DNA of 27,714 nt, from contig FN647857.1 in assembly GCA_000310025.1 (NCBI GenBank), forward strand, positions 37,812-65,525, in the 5' to 3' direction. Shown one piece after another: positions 16,201-25,546 of this stretch; positions within the stretch are counted from its first letter, which is position 1, and every line of letters starts with the position of its first letter. Both the position numbers and the translations under genes were made by a program. The notes under the pieces were generated by a model that searched no databases, was not told where the DNA came from, and was given only the letters and a program-made list of their open reading frames with translations. Source of the DNA: Ectocarpus siliculosus (Eukaryota > Sar > Phaeophyceae > Ectocarpales > Ectocarpaceae).

Positions 16201-18910
16201 CTCACTCGGTTGCGTGCCGCATCCCAGGAGCAGCGCGTCCGGAAAGCCCAGGGACAACCCCGGGTCGCTCCCGAAGCCGACGACTTCTTCCCCGCCCGGG
16301 CCCCCACCCCCTCCGTTGTTCGCCGCCAACACCTGGCTCTCGGCAGACGCAAAGGCGGAGGCGGAGGCGGAGGAGACGCCGGGCTGCGTGTCGGACCCCC
16401 TCTGCAGCAACGCCGTCATGAAGTGCGAGTCGATGGTGTCCTCGAACCCCGGGATGAGCTCCATCCCCGCCGGCAAGCTAACCCCCGACACCGACGGAGA
16501 CACCGGGGCGGTGGCCACCGCCACCGGCGAGTTACTCTTGGCCGACTCCTGCCTAGGTCTCCTGAGGTTTCTTGCTGGTCGTCGCGGCGTGACCGCACTC
16601 GCGGTGCCATTAGCGGCGGTGGTCGTTGCTTTCTTTCCGGCATCGACAACGCGCCCGCCGACACCGGTACTGCCCTTGCTCTTGTTTTTTTTCCTGCCGC
16701 CGCCGCAACGACGACGAGCCCGTACCGAGCTCTTGGCCTTCGTTGACGCTTTCTCTGTCTCGGCTGCCGCCGCCGCCGCCGCCGCCGCTGCCGCTGCCGC
16801 TGCCTTCGCGTCACGGGCTGCGGCCGAAACGATGGCGGCATCGAGCGACTGCTTGAGCGAGAGCACTGCTCGCGCCGGGGGTTGTACGGCGGCACTCGTA
16901 GCGTCGCCCTCGCCGCTCCAATTGCCGCGATCCTTCCCCGCTCGGACCGCCACCGCCCCGCCCGCCGCCGCCGCCGCCGAATCGGGCCCTGGCGGGAGGG
17001 AGGCCGACGGCTGGAAAGAGCCGGAAGACGCCTGCAACGGCGAAGAGGCCATCGGCGGGAACAGCAGCGACGCCGCCGAGCCTCCCGGGAAGGAGGGGTT
17101 GCTCCCGTCGCCGCCACCGACGTCGGGGGCGTTGTTGCCTTCCATCCCCGCGGCGGCGGAAAAACCGAAGAGACTATCTCCCGGAAGGAACAGGTCTTCG
17201 TCGCGGCCTGTTTTGTCGTCGGAGGAGGCGTTTTTTGGGGGGGCGGGGGCGGGGGACAACAACGACGGGGGGGGGGGAGGCGCGATCGGGACAAGACAAC
17301 CCATGCTTGCACGACCAGTGGAAAACGTACAAAATTAACGAAAGCCAACAACAGCAGGCTACCTAGAGGGGTCGAGGGAAACGTAAAGGGTAAAATGTAG
17401 TACGGCGATAAGCACAGCAGGAGCAAGGCGTTCTGAAAAAATCGTTCTGAGACCGCAGCAGGAAAGAGAGTCCCATGCAAAACGTAAATCCAGTACGTTA
17501 AATATATGGCACCACGCTGTTGTTGTAAACGTCAAGTGTGCATATAATGAGGCTTTTGAGAAACTTTTCACCCCGAACAGCCGCTTCAACATGGCGGCGA
17601 ATCCTGGCCGTTCGTAACTGCTGTAAGTTTACATCGCGCAAAAACATTTTGGAAGGTGGTGAGGTTGTTCCTGACCAAGGCGACATGCCCGTGGTTGTGT
17701 CGCAATCCCCGTCTATTCTGGAATTCAGCATACATAAAGAGTAATACACTTCTCGGCATATGTACACGTAAGCAAACTTGCCTACGCGGCTGGAAGCACC
17801 CCAAACACTGGCGTTTGTTTCAATATCTCCTCTCTTGTGGTGCTTGCATTCTAATCGCGAGGAGGATCAGCGGCCCCTTTTCTGATGTGAACATCGTGTT
17901 GTTTTCCACACTACTTTCCTTCTGCGGTGCTCGCCTTTATTGTAGTCGCCAGAAGGATCTCAGCGGGGTCTCCATAAAGTGCGTTGTTACCTTAAGAAAC
18001 CGGTCCGTGCTCTGTCCACCTTCTCGGTAGATTTACGGTGTACCACGATATTGTTCTGGTGGGTAAAACTGCTGTTGTAAATGACATCCATGCTACAACT
18101 GACGCAGGCTACTCTACAGTAGTAGCTGCCCCCAAGGCGATTATGAACAGGGCCCAACAACCCCTACGAAAGTAATCGAATCGTTCTCCACCTGTGGTAA
18201 CACACTACACGTGTTTGGAGTAAGGACGCTTGGTGCTGTAGATACTACACAGAACCTCTGCTGTTTCTTACCGTATGCACACCACGCCGCACCAATGAAA
18301 TGGGAAATGTGCTTTGACCGCGTCTCTCATACACAAGCAATGGAAGTGGAGCGGGAAATGGGGGACGCAAGCTACTTTGACTTTTAGCGATTTGGACAGC
18401 TCAACGCGCCAAAAAGTGAGAGCCCGGCCAGGTACCACCGAGCCTTTTGGCCTTATCTGAAATCTGGCGCGAAAAACGTTGTGGTATCCGTATTCGGCAG
18501 CACGACTACAGCAGCCGCTGTACCAGCAGAGAGGCAGCGCGGATGTGACTTGAAATGAAAACGAGATAATATGCTGCGCGTCTACCGCAGTACCTCGAAT
18601 TAGGTGCTGCCGCACGCGCTGTGTTTTGATCTCTTGGCTGTGTACTGGGCAGCCTCTGAAGTTTACAGCGGGCGTGTGCTACACGAATTCCACCAAAAAC
18701 TTGACGGCCTACGGCTTCGCTGTTTGCATTACCTCCTCCGCATCATCTTGGCCTCGCTCGAATATGAAGGCAGCGAAATATTCAAAAAATTAACAGTAGC
18801 ACACTTCCAACACTCAAGAGGTGCTCCTCGTGTGTAGGCTCACCGGTAAAGGCAGACGGATCGATGGGTCCCATCATCATGGAAGCGCTGTCTCCTCCGA
18901 TGTCGGCCAT
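8190..18910 (-). CDS. Giant low-complexity nuclear-type protein, about 2,461 aa, five exons
   Basis: Exons in reading order are 18910-18844, 17207-15754, 15183-14392, 13793-11049 and 10517-8190. All phases match and the total is 7,386 nt with TGA. Most of the protein is Ala/Pro/Gly/Ser-rich and disordered. Islands stand out: basic RARRRCGGGRKKNKSKG (nuclear-localisation-like); a segment of about residues 741-878 running from KVSLRF through PLEAVFKFMVKKW and NSIRIIFDAD to ALSLSYTF; a short island KKHYKNINRMLQRQG; two copies of LMGEETCMALFGG; basic KNSPVKRRRPG; and a C-terminal RIAPTFV. The strand/helix pattern of 741-878 resembles RAWUL-type ubiquitin folds and the equivalent part of CRAMPED/TKI1-like chromatin proteins; this is pattern recall, not a search result. 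No SANT domain was seen. A chromatin or transcription role is inferred. Antisense frames of up to 830 codons are shadows. Confidence 0.8.
10518..11048 (-). other. Giant gene intron 4
   Basis: A 531-bp AT-richer gap with GTTTGT at its 5' end and CCAACAG at its 3' end. No exon or RNA gene was recognised inside. Confidence 0.6.
11049..13793 (-). CDS. Giant gene exon 4
   Basis: The acceptor is CGTTTTCAG|CTG. The exon opens LSKPLEAVFKFMVKKWSEV and NSIRIIFDADAG, then after a Pro-rich insert WGAELSKRPLLDL and ALSLSYTFLTG. It also holds a 15-Ala run from a CAG-type tract (about 13197-13237) and both LMGEETCMALFGG copies (about 12451-12519 and 12085-12153). The donor GAG|GTTTGT is weaker; without it the frame would stop at 10983 after 22 more residues. 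Confidence 0.8.
13197..13237 (-). repeat. CAG/CTG-type trinucleotide tract coding poly-Ala
   Basis: The plus-strand GCAGCAGCA tract reads as GCT codons (Ala) on the coding minus strand and makes the longest pure Ala run of exon 4. Confidence 0.9.
14301..14384 (-). repeat. 42-bp exact tandem duplication beside a donor site
   Basis: Positions 14301-14342 and 14343-14384 are identical, each containing a run of eight C and CGAAACGGCCAA. On the transcribed strand they begin only a few bases after the exon 3 donor (14391), so they lie in intron 3. Confidence 0.95.
14392..15183 (-). CDS. Giant gene exon 3
   Basis: The acceptor is CTCGTCCAG|GTT and the donor GCTCCG|GTGAGT; the exon is phase 0 at both ends. 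It begins VELATASDPGSAKRS, passes through Thr and Ala runs, and ends KVSLRFSPRDES, then ERGYLPFQKLTAP. That end is the first half of the candidate ubiquitin-like domain. Confidence 0.8.
15754..17207 (-). CDS. Giant gene exon 2
   Basis: The acceptor is ACAAAACAG|GC after a C-rich tract, and the donor is ACAAGG|GTGGGT. The exon encodes RDEDLFLPGDSLFGF, an Ala run of 14 residues, a basic stretch RARRRCGGGRKKNKSKG, and GMELIPGFEDTIDSHFMTAL, which is a short, less biased island. The rest is Ala/Ser/Pro-rich. Confidence 0.8.
17208..18843 (-). other. Giant gene intron 1
   Basis: A 1.64 kb intron between the short start exon and exon 2. It has lower GC than the exons and no exon-like structure that I could place. 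The open frames in it are short and unbiased. Confidence 0.6.
18844..18910 (-). CDS. Giant gene exon 1 (start)
   Basis: ATG at 18910-18908 opens MADIGGDSASMMMGPIDPSA. The donor is TTTACCG|GTGAGC, phase 1. It joins to the acceptor at 17207 to give AFTGRDEDLFLPGDSLFGF. An ATG at 17304 in the second exon's frame is a rival start, but it lies in what looks like the polypyrimidine tract of that acceptor and is followed by a run of Pro codons. Confidence 0.7.
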
Positions 18911-20589
18911 CTCCCCCCCACACGCCCCGCCAGCTTGCCTCCTCAAGCAACCAAGCAAACCGTCACCGGGTCAGCCAGCCCTCCTTACACACACAGCAGC
19001 AGCACCAGCCTCGCTTTTCGCCTGGCCCGACCAACCTCCTCGCAGGCTCCTGCGTTCGGCGACGTTCCATACACGTGGGATCCGTACACACAGATTCTAC
19101 TTGTTATGTGTCGAAGCCTAGCTCTCGCACGCCTCTGCTGGTGCTGTGTGTAATGGATCAGGCCCCGATGCACATGCCTAGTGTGTTACGGTAGGCCTGT
19201 TATGGGGGGGGGTACAAAATTTGAAAATATTGTAATCTACGGAGCCCCGAGGATACTCCCGGATTTGTTGTGCGGACCAGCTGTACTACACTGCAGTAAA
19301 CTTGGGAGTAGGATGTCGGTGCTTTTCCCTAGCCTATATCCGTTGTGTTTCTCATGCCCATACAATGCTTACCGGCTCCCCTGTACCCACAGATCAGGCA
19401 GGATGAGTCTCTTTTTTCGCCGCCAGGACGATGTTGAGCATTGTTCTCGGTTTGCGGCCCCCAGCGGCAGTTTCGCACTGGCCTTCATGGCCCTTGGTAC
19501 TTGATGATACTCCAACAATTCTTATTCTTCGCCACACAAGCCTCGAACCAGGCATGCTTGTGCTTATTTGAGAGAAGGGTGATGTTTCTGCGTTCGTGGG
19601 CGAAGTCAACTTTCGCTCAGCAACCCTCTTGTTAGGCACCCCTTGTGAAGCACCCGGGGAGTCTACAGTTTTACGAGTACAGTCACTTTGTAGGTTGTCA
19701 GGATCTTTCGGAGGAGGCGGCCTTGCTTGCGACACGCACCAGAAAACTAGCGCGAGCAGATTCCCCCCAATCCTCTCCGACGTCCACGAGAAATAGAAAT
19801 ATTTCTCGAGCGCGCCATACATTTCCCCCGCGCAAGGATGACAACGCTGGAAGGCACGAGAGGGAGCCACAAGGAAAATAAACTCAAAATGAGCCCAGTT
19901 TCCGGCCGGTTTCCCTCCAATCACAGAAAGACTTTGCACCTCCCTTTCGACTGTCGTCAAATGTATCTCGAACGGGTAGTCTTTCTCTGAGACGAGGTAT
20001 CCTTTCTTAAAAAAAAAGTGAAGTCTTAAAGGGATTCACCTGCTACACCTGTACCCCAAAGGCAAAGACAGGGCTACCCCCATCGCACAACGGCATTCAA
20101 AGTAGGCAACGAACGGTGGATGAGGACGCATTTCCGCTGCGGGATAATCGCCCCGCATCGTCGACGCTCCAAGACCTCCCCCCTCCCTGGGCTCGGAAAA
20201 AAAAAAACAGGACTGGTTGGCAGGCCACTACGTCCCGGTTGCTTCTATTACAGCAGTACCGACAATCGGGATACACAATTCAAGCCAAGCCTAGAAACTA
20301 AGCGCGTCCTGCCTGCCTCACCACTGAGGGGTCAAGTTCCTCCCAACGCGGCGTCTCTGGCCGCGGCCGTTGACAGCCCCGCGTCCGCTCGTTACATATC
20401 GTTGCACGAACGGTTTACCATCCCTTGGAGCCGCACCCCATATATCCGCCGCCACTCCCTCCCACCGCCCCGGACCCGTCGGCACGCTCCCAAAACAACC
20501 GGAACCGCGCGCTCCGAAAACAACGCCGCTTTCCGACGACCGCGCTACAACGCTCACGACAACCGCGCCAAGCCTCAAAACTTTCATCA
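18911..20589. other. Gap between CMS1 and the giant gene
   Basis: It is 1.68 kb between two minus-strand genes, so it should hold the CMS1 3' UTR and the giant gene's promoter. A minus-strand open frame at 19394-19960 (188 codons, no ATG at its upstream end) has no recognised domain and is not called. No TATA-like element was convincing. Confidence 0.55.
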
Positions 20590-20904
20590 TCAGTACAGCG
20601 CTATCCTCAGCAGCTGCCCCGTCGCAGCCCCTTTCTCCTGAGGACCACCACCACCGCCACCGCCACCCTTCTTTTTCTTTCCCGAGCCGCCACCGCCGCC
20701 GCCGCCGCCGCCGCTGGGTGCCGATACCAGGTGGGGGCGGACGCAGTCCGAGAGGAACGCCATCGTGTCCCCGGAAACCCCGTCCATGTCGAGCACGCTC
20801 CTGCCCTTCACGTTCTTCTCGAGGTCGAGGATGACCAGCGCCGACGAGTCCAGGCGGAGAGACCCGGCGGCGGCGAGCGCGCGCATGCGTCCCGGAGTCC
20901 CAAC
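20590..20904 (-). CDS. CMS1: CMS1 exon 6 (last)
   Basis: The acceptor is CTCCCACAG|GTT. The exon encodes VGTPGRMRALAAAGSLRLD and ALVILDLEKNVKGRSVLDM. It continues through a Gly/Lys-rich linker to LLRIALY and TGA. The end resembles the hydrophobic family C-terminus. Confidence 0.92.
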   Translation of the reverse strand, partial: VGTPGRMRALAAAGSLRLDSSALVILDLEKNVKGRSVLDMDGVSGDTMAFLSDCVRPHLVSAPSGGGGGGGGGSGKKKKGGGGGGGGPQEKGAATGQLLRIALY

Positions 20905-23900
20905 CTGTGGGAGCAACAGCAGCAGCGGGCCCGGGTTTTGATGGATCGATTCCTCCCAAGAAAAAAGGAAATGGAAGACATTACCGGAAAATACATCACA
21001 GGAAATACAGCGCTAAGAACAAGGGATGTGATAGGGCGAACCCCATTCGATTGACCGATTCCACCAAAAACAACGGAAACGGCGGCATCACACGAAAAAG
21101 AACAAGCACAATAACAAGGCGATAGATGAGCAACTGACACGAGTTTTTATGTGAACAAAAGAAAAACAACAGAAGCGGTTGCTGATCACAGAAAATCGAT
21201 TGTTGACGAACCTCCACGCAAGAATTAGGCAGAGCGTGTACCAGCGTACGAGTCTTGGGGTTTCATGTCCCTGTTATTCGTCCGCGTGACACGCTGTGTG
21301 TGTCTTGTCCATTTCGATAGTAGGGGGGTCGGTGTTGTCGTGAGCACTTCGCGATCCACACAAGAAACAGCCGTTTTTGTTGTTTTGTATAATTCTTCGA
21401 CATGCATGATGGTGTACAGCGTAGAAGCATACCATATACTTTGGTTTCGCGAACGCTCTCGAAATCGATCCTAGGTCCGGTTCCAAGTGTCGTCGTTGTT
21501 GTTGAATGCCCCTTGCATTTCTCTCTTATTTTTGTATCACCATGTTTCTCGTGTATATCTAAATTCTGACGTTGTTGTTCTTGTTGTGACAAACACCGCA
21601 GCAAAAAAAACTACACACTAAATGAATACCACGTAGTGCCTGCGGTGGCATATGTCGGTGTCTACTAGGAAGCCCTCGTATTTTACGAAAGAAAATAACG
21701 GCGACAGCAGTGGAAACCTTCCTACGAAAATTGGTTCCAGGGGCTGTTTGCAATCATCCCCCCCATCCTTCCCTTCACAAACGCCCGCGTGCTTACCCCG
21801 AGGGGGAAACATCCCTTCCTGAGCATGACCTTCTGCTCCTCGATCTTGAGGTGCTTCGCGAACAGCTTCACCACCTGGCACCGAAAGGCCGTCAGGTGTT
21901 TCATCACCTGTAGCAGGTTAGAGACGGGCAGCGAATCGGTTTTGTCCGAGGCGGTAAGTCCAAGAGTACTGTAGGCAGTAGGCGGTGCAGAACGGAACAA
22001 AAAACACACCGGGTATTTTCCGTTTGTGCGAAGGGGACAAGGGCTCCGCGGGATGAAAAACAAGAATGAACGGAGGAGAAGGGGGTGCATGGGTGGATGG
22101 AAACAGACAAAGCTTTTCAAGCGAGAGACAAGTCCCCGCCACCACACCTCTTGACAAGAAAAAACACGATCCCCATCACCCCCCTCTCCCCGAACGCTTC
22201 ACCCGCTGCCGTGTCGTGACAGGGCAACCCGCCCTGCCCCGGTCTGCCTACCTTGGGGGTCCCTCTTGCACACCGTTCTCTTGTCGAGCTTAGGCTGCAG
22301 GAGCATGGCAACCGCACACACGCCCGCCCCTTATCTCGCCGGCACTATTTCCCCCCCTCTCTTCGTAAGACCACGGAGGAAACTCGTTCAACAGTAGTGC
22401 CATTGTTACACAAGAGACTCAGGTGGTAAAACCCCATGCCCATCGTACCCCATGACACCCTCCCCCGGTGTACGGACATATATATCTACTGTACCTCGAC
22501 GCAGCGCCGCGCGCCCGTGCAGACGATGAGCACCGACGGGCTTCCTCTGGGGGCGTTGCTGTTTCTGTTCTGTATTCTCTTCTTCCAGTCTGGGAGGGAC
22601 GCTGCGATTGTGGACGACGATGGGGGGAAGGAAGGAAGGCGGGGGCAGAAAAAAAGTTGGTGGGAAGGGTCGGGGCCAATTCGGGTTCGTATGCCTCGAA
22701 AGGAAAAACACACACACACACACACACACACATACCCACACAGAGGTGGAGAGACAGACAAGCGTTCAGACAGCATTTTATCACCATCCGCATGTCCTAC
22801 AAAAAAAACAAGAGCACAGCGCCCAGGTGTTGCATTCACAGCACGCTTACCGGTGGTCCGTCCAGGCACAGAGAGAGCGAGAACGCACATGAACAAAAGA
22901 GCCGAGAAACAAATACACGGTCACATTGTCTGCTATCGGGGGAGTCCGCGGACAATACTGCAGCCAGCGTATTTGGGCTACAGCAGTAGTTTTACCGCTA
23001 AAACACAGCACTACTGGCGTACGTTTCACATCGGTCCCCTGGTTTGTTGGTTTGTAGCGCCGTCGACCGCCAACAAAAGAAACACGTACACACGCGCGCG
23101 CCCGCGCATTTTCCTGCTTTCAGCCGCACTGAGACTGATGTCTGTTCACATTGTCACCCAGATTGCAGCGCGGTTGATGCTGACAGTTAAGACACACACA
23201 TACAGTAGCAGCAACACAGAGCAGAGCAAAGCAAAGCAGGCAGAGCAAGAAAAAGCGCACCCTTGATGAACCCGACGAGCTTCATAGCGGTGTGCGCCCC
23301 GAACCCTTCGACCCGAGCAAGCGACCCAGCGGTGATCCACGGAAAGTCGAGCTCTAGCGGGGTCACCAGATCCCCCCGGACCTTGCAAAACCTGGCCCAC
23401 AGCTCTTCGGCCTCCTCCTCGACGGTGTTGGTCACCGCTGCCGCCGTTTTTGCCCCCCGTTCCCCCCCATCTCCGGTTTTGGTCGCCGCCGCCGACGCCG
23501 GCGATTCCTCCTGGGATCTTTGTTTCTTTTTCTCCTTCAACTTCGCCTTCGGGTGAGTCGTTGGCAAGCGTAGACGAAAAAGACGAACAGCTGAGTGACA
23601 CGGAAGGCAACAGCAGAAGCAGTGGCAACTGGGGTAAAATGTTCGTTTGTAGTGATGAGAGAAAGCGCAGCAGCAGGCCGCGGCGGTAGGTGGAGCATAT
23701 TCATTTGAAGCGATAGGAGAAAGAGAGATTTCACCCGCTACCGTCGCATCCTTTGCTCGCCCAATCACGTGATTACGAATGAGATTAATGCGTGCAAAAG
23801 AAGAGCTTGGGCAGCGGCGGCAGCGGCGGCGGCGTCTGGGGGCGACTAACATCCCCCTGCGGCTTCGGTGCAGTCGAAGGCCGCGACATACCACAACTTT

Positions 23901-25149
23901 ACCTTGAACAAACCACAACTTTACCTTGAACAAACCACAACTTTACCTTGAACGCCTTTAGCTTCTGCTTCTTCTTCTCTGCGCGCCTGAGCCTCGCCTC
24001 TTCCTCCTCTGCCGCCTTCAGCCTAGACTCCTCGTCCTGCTCCTCCTCGTCCTGATCCTCCTCCCCGTCGCCGTCGCTGCTGTCCGTCTCCTCGAAGCCC
24101 TCTGGGCTGAGCTGGGACCTGCCGCGCTTACGCCCGGCGAGAGTGGTTGTGGTGGTGCTGCTGTCGTCATTCTTCTTCTTGTTGTTGGCCTTGTTTTTCT
24201 TCTTGGTTGCTGTCTTGGGCGCGACTGCTGCCGAAAGGCCGTGAGAAAGGGGTGGAGGGAGCGGGTGAAGAGAGAGGGAGAGAGCGAGAGGGAGAAGGGG
24301 GGGGGGGGTAGGGATCGAGGTGCAATGAAGACAGGGTGTTTGAGCTAATGCCTACCATCCACCACTTTCACAAAGGTCATAAGCAGGCATTAACTTCCTG
24401 TGTGTGAACAGGCAATACTGCTGTTTGTGCGCGGGAATCCTCCTCACCTCAAGTTCCAAGTTACAGCTGTTCAGCGTGGAAGAAATGAGAAGCTTGGGCA
24501 ACAACGACTACTATGTACATATGCATACATCGATCTACTCCGCAATATAATGCCATCGGTTTACAAGCCAGGAGTGCATCCAAGAGACTCGCACAGCAGG
24601 GGCACAGGGAAAGACTGCATCACCGAATCATAGTTGGCGCTAGACACTGTCACACCTAGTCTCTACGTTGCCTGGTGTGTCAAGGTTGCAGCTCTGACGG
24701 TACTGCATGTCTTGGTCGCCATGCGGCCAAAGTAAGACGATGAGTTGTGTGGTGGTCGGGGATGTGGTGTACAGCACTGGCGTGGAAATCTCTCCTACGT
24801 ACACATTGTACACATCGGCATCAATGAAGGGGTTTATGTATAGAACGAGATGCTCGAGACAGAGACGCTTGAAAGGGGTGGCCGTTCAACACTTATGGGA
24901 CGGCTGTTAACTGGGAGCTCTGCTGTCGTTGGCCACAGCCAACGCCCACAGCGACAGCAGGGAGAGCCGCGCAGTGCAGTACAGCAGTACAGGAGAGGAG
25001 TTGCACCGCATTTTCGTGGTCAAGGTGTATTTATAGGCATCATCACCCACCGCCGTCGTCTTACCCGCAGCGGCCGCCGCCGTGGAGGTGCCTTCATCGC
25101 CGGAGTCAAGCCCTTCCACCCCCCAATCATCACCGAGGTCGTCTCCCAT
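20590..25149 (-). CDS. CMS1: CMS1/CMSS1 homologue, 90S pre-ribosome associated helicase-like protein, 394 aa
   Basis: Six exons join in phase: 25149-25065, 24227-23947, 23546-23261, 22601-22495, 21907-21797 and 20904-20590 (1,185 nt with TGA). The protein starts MGDDLGDDW, much like the acidic start of animal CMSS1. It has a Lys/Glu-rich acidic-basic region (about 30-165), then the family core: ELWARFCKVRG (170-180), VLIVCTGARRCVE (241-253), VVKLFAKHLKI (265-275), VGTPGRMRAL (291-300) and VILDLEKN (314-321). Order and spacing match human CMSS1 and yeast Cms1, linked to the U3-containing 90S pre-ribosome and small-subunit processing in the nucleolus. The TPGR motif recalls DEAD-box motif Ib, but no Walker A and no DEAD box are present, so it is probably not an active helicase. 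A Gly/Lys linker near residues 345-380 is unusual. Confidence 0.93.
20905..21796 (-). other. CMS1 intron 5
   Basis: An 892-bp AT-richer intron bounded by GTAAGC and CCCACAG on the transcribed strand. Nothing else was recognised in it. Confidence 0.65.
21797..21907 (-). CDS. CMS1: CMS1 exon 5
   Basis: The acceptor is CTGCTACAG|GTG and the donor CTCGGG|GTAAGC. Its 37 codons include LTAFRCQVVKLFAKHLKIEE, the most diagnostic CMS1 block. Confidence 0.93.
21908..22494 (-). other. CMS1 intron 4
   Basis: A 587-bp intron bounded by GTACAG and CTACAG. The frame just before exon 5 stays open and mimics coding sequence (SLPVSNLLQ), but the exon 4-5 junction gives the family-like sequence only if this is excluded. 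Confidence 0.65.
22495..22601 (-). CDS. CMS1: CMS1 exon 4 (short)
   Basis: The acceptor is ATCGCAG|CG and the donor GTCGAG|GTACAG. The exon encodes ASLPDWKKRIQNRN, then SPSVLIVCTGARRCVE, corresponding to the core strand and helix of the family. The phase fits both neighbours exactly. Confidence 0.9.
22602..23260 (-). other. CMS1 intron 3
   Basis: A 659-bp intron with GTGCGC at its 5' end and ATCGCAG at its 3' end. It contains the (AC)n tract. Confidence 0.65.
22708..22732 (+). repeat. (AC)n microsatellite
   Basis: About twelve AC units inside the CMS1 intron between exons 3 and 4. Confidence 0.9.
23261..23546 (-). CDS. CMS1: CMS1 exon 3
   Basis: The acceptor is CACCCGAAG|GCG and the donor AAGG|GTGCGC, phase 1. 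The exon encodes KLKEKKKQRSQ, then the first conserved block EELWARFCKVRGDLVTPLEL and HTAMKLVGFIK. Confidence 0.88.
23887..23952 (-). repeat. 22-bp triplication that includes the CMS1 exon 2 donor
   Basis: Three head-to-tail copies start at 23952, 23930 and 23908 on the minus strand. Each carries TTCAAGGTAAAGTTGTGGT. Every copy is thus a complete donor site. Only the first keeps the frame into exon 3, because the others add 22 or 44 nt. Confidence 0.95.
23947..24227 (-). CDS. CMS1: CMS1 exon 2
   Basis: The acceptor is TTTCGGCAG|CA; a second CAG directly follows (NAGNAG), which would remove one Ala. The exon encodes the basic KKKNKANNKKK, then GRKRGRSQLSPEGFEETDSS, an acidic run and a Lys/Arg helix. 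The donor is TTCAAG|GTAAAG, the first of three tandem copies of that sequence. Confidence 0.88.
24228..25064 (-). other. CMS1 intron 1
   Basis: An 837-bp intron with a purine-rich patch near 24250-24310 on the plus strand, which is a pyrimidine tract on the transcribed strand just upstream of the exon 2 acceptor. No extra exon was recognised. Confidence 0.65.
25065..25149 (-). CDS. CMS1: CMS1 exon 1
   Basis: ATG at 25149-25147 is chosen because the peptide MGDDLGDDW aligns with the known family N-terminus. The frame is open further upstream but only gives Cys and Ala runs. The donor is GCGG|GTAAGA, phase 1. Confidence 0.88.
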
Positions 25150-25280
25150 AATGCCGCTCGAGCTCTCCCACGCCACAGCAGCTGCTACTGCTTTGTGGGT
25201 GCCGGGTGCGGGGTTGGACGCACACATGAGGAGGCGTTCAACAAGCGGGGCTGCCAAGATTATTCGGCGGCAGGGCAGCA

Positions 25281-25313
<33 letters not shown>

Positions 25314-25367
25314 CATCCCTTCTTGCCACACCACAGGAGAGCTTCAAGAAGAGCTCACATAGCAGGC
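25150..25367. promoter_or_regulatory. Shared divergent promoter region of CMS1 and ADE2
   Basis: Only 218 bp separate the two start codons on opposite strands, so both 5' leaders and core promoters must fit here or overlap exon sequence. No clear TATA box is visible. A (CAG)10 tract sits in the ADE2 side. A promoter function is inferred from geometry only. Confidence 0.6.
25283..25312 (+). repeat. (CAG)10 tract in the ADE2 leader
   Basis: Ten pure CAG units begin 85 bases before the ADE2 start codon, probably within its 5' UTR or promoter. Confidence 0.9.
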
Positions 25368-25546
25368 ATGGACAGCAGAACCGTGGGAGTCCTCGGGGGC
25401 GGCCAGCTGGGCCGCATGATGGCCGAGGCTGGGCACCGCCTGGGCGTGAAGGTGGCGGTCCTGGATCCTCTGGGCACGGCTTCGCCGGCCGGGCAAGTGG
25501 CGGAGCTGGCCGTCGAGGGCAGCTTTCGCGATGCGGACAAGATCAA
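25368..25546 (+). CDS. ADE2: Phosphoribosylaminoimidazole carboxylase (PurK/ADE2 type), first exon, gene continues beyond window
   Basis: The ATG at 25368 is the first in frame and opens MDSRTVGVLGGGQLGRMMAE. The glycine-rich GVLGGGQLGRMM (residues 7-18) and VLDPLGTASPAGQVAELA (31-48) followed by GSFRDADKI are the N-terminal signature of the PurK ATP-grasp subunit. In fungi and plants PurK is fused to PurE to convert aminoimidazole ribonucleotide to its carboxylate in de novo purine synthesis. The donor is ATCAA|GTGAGA, phase 2, so only 59 complete codons lie here. I could not find the next block (expected to resemble VEIEHV) before the window end. Intron 1 is therefore probably over 2.1 kb. 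Whether a PurE domain follows cannot be seen. No targeting peptide is evident. Confidence 0.9.

Noticed and set aside
17208-17304. ATG at 17304 as the start of the giant protein
   Set aside because: The Pro-rich peptide that follows is a translated polypyrimidine tract, and splicing from the exon at 18910-18844 fits phase exactly. It remains a fallback if transcripts disagree.
16172-17338. 388-codon plus-strand open frame
   Set aside because: It is antisense to exon 2 of the giant gene. Composition only mirrors the Ala/Gly bias of the real strand.
19394-19960. 188-codon minus-strand frame between CMS1 and the giant gene
   Set aside because: It has no ATG at its upstream end and no recognised domain. 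It lies in the expected UTR or promoter interval.
21908-21960. Upstream extension of CMS1 exon 5 (SLPVSNLLQ)
   Set aside because: The frame is open, but the phase from exon 4 fits the acceptor CTACAG|GTG, and only that junction gives the family-like order VLIVC, then MKHLTAFR.
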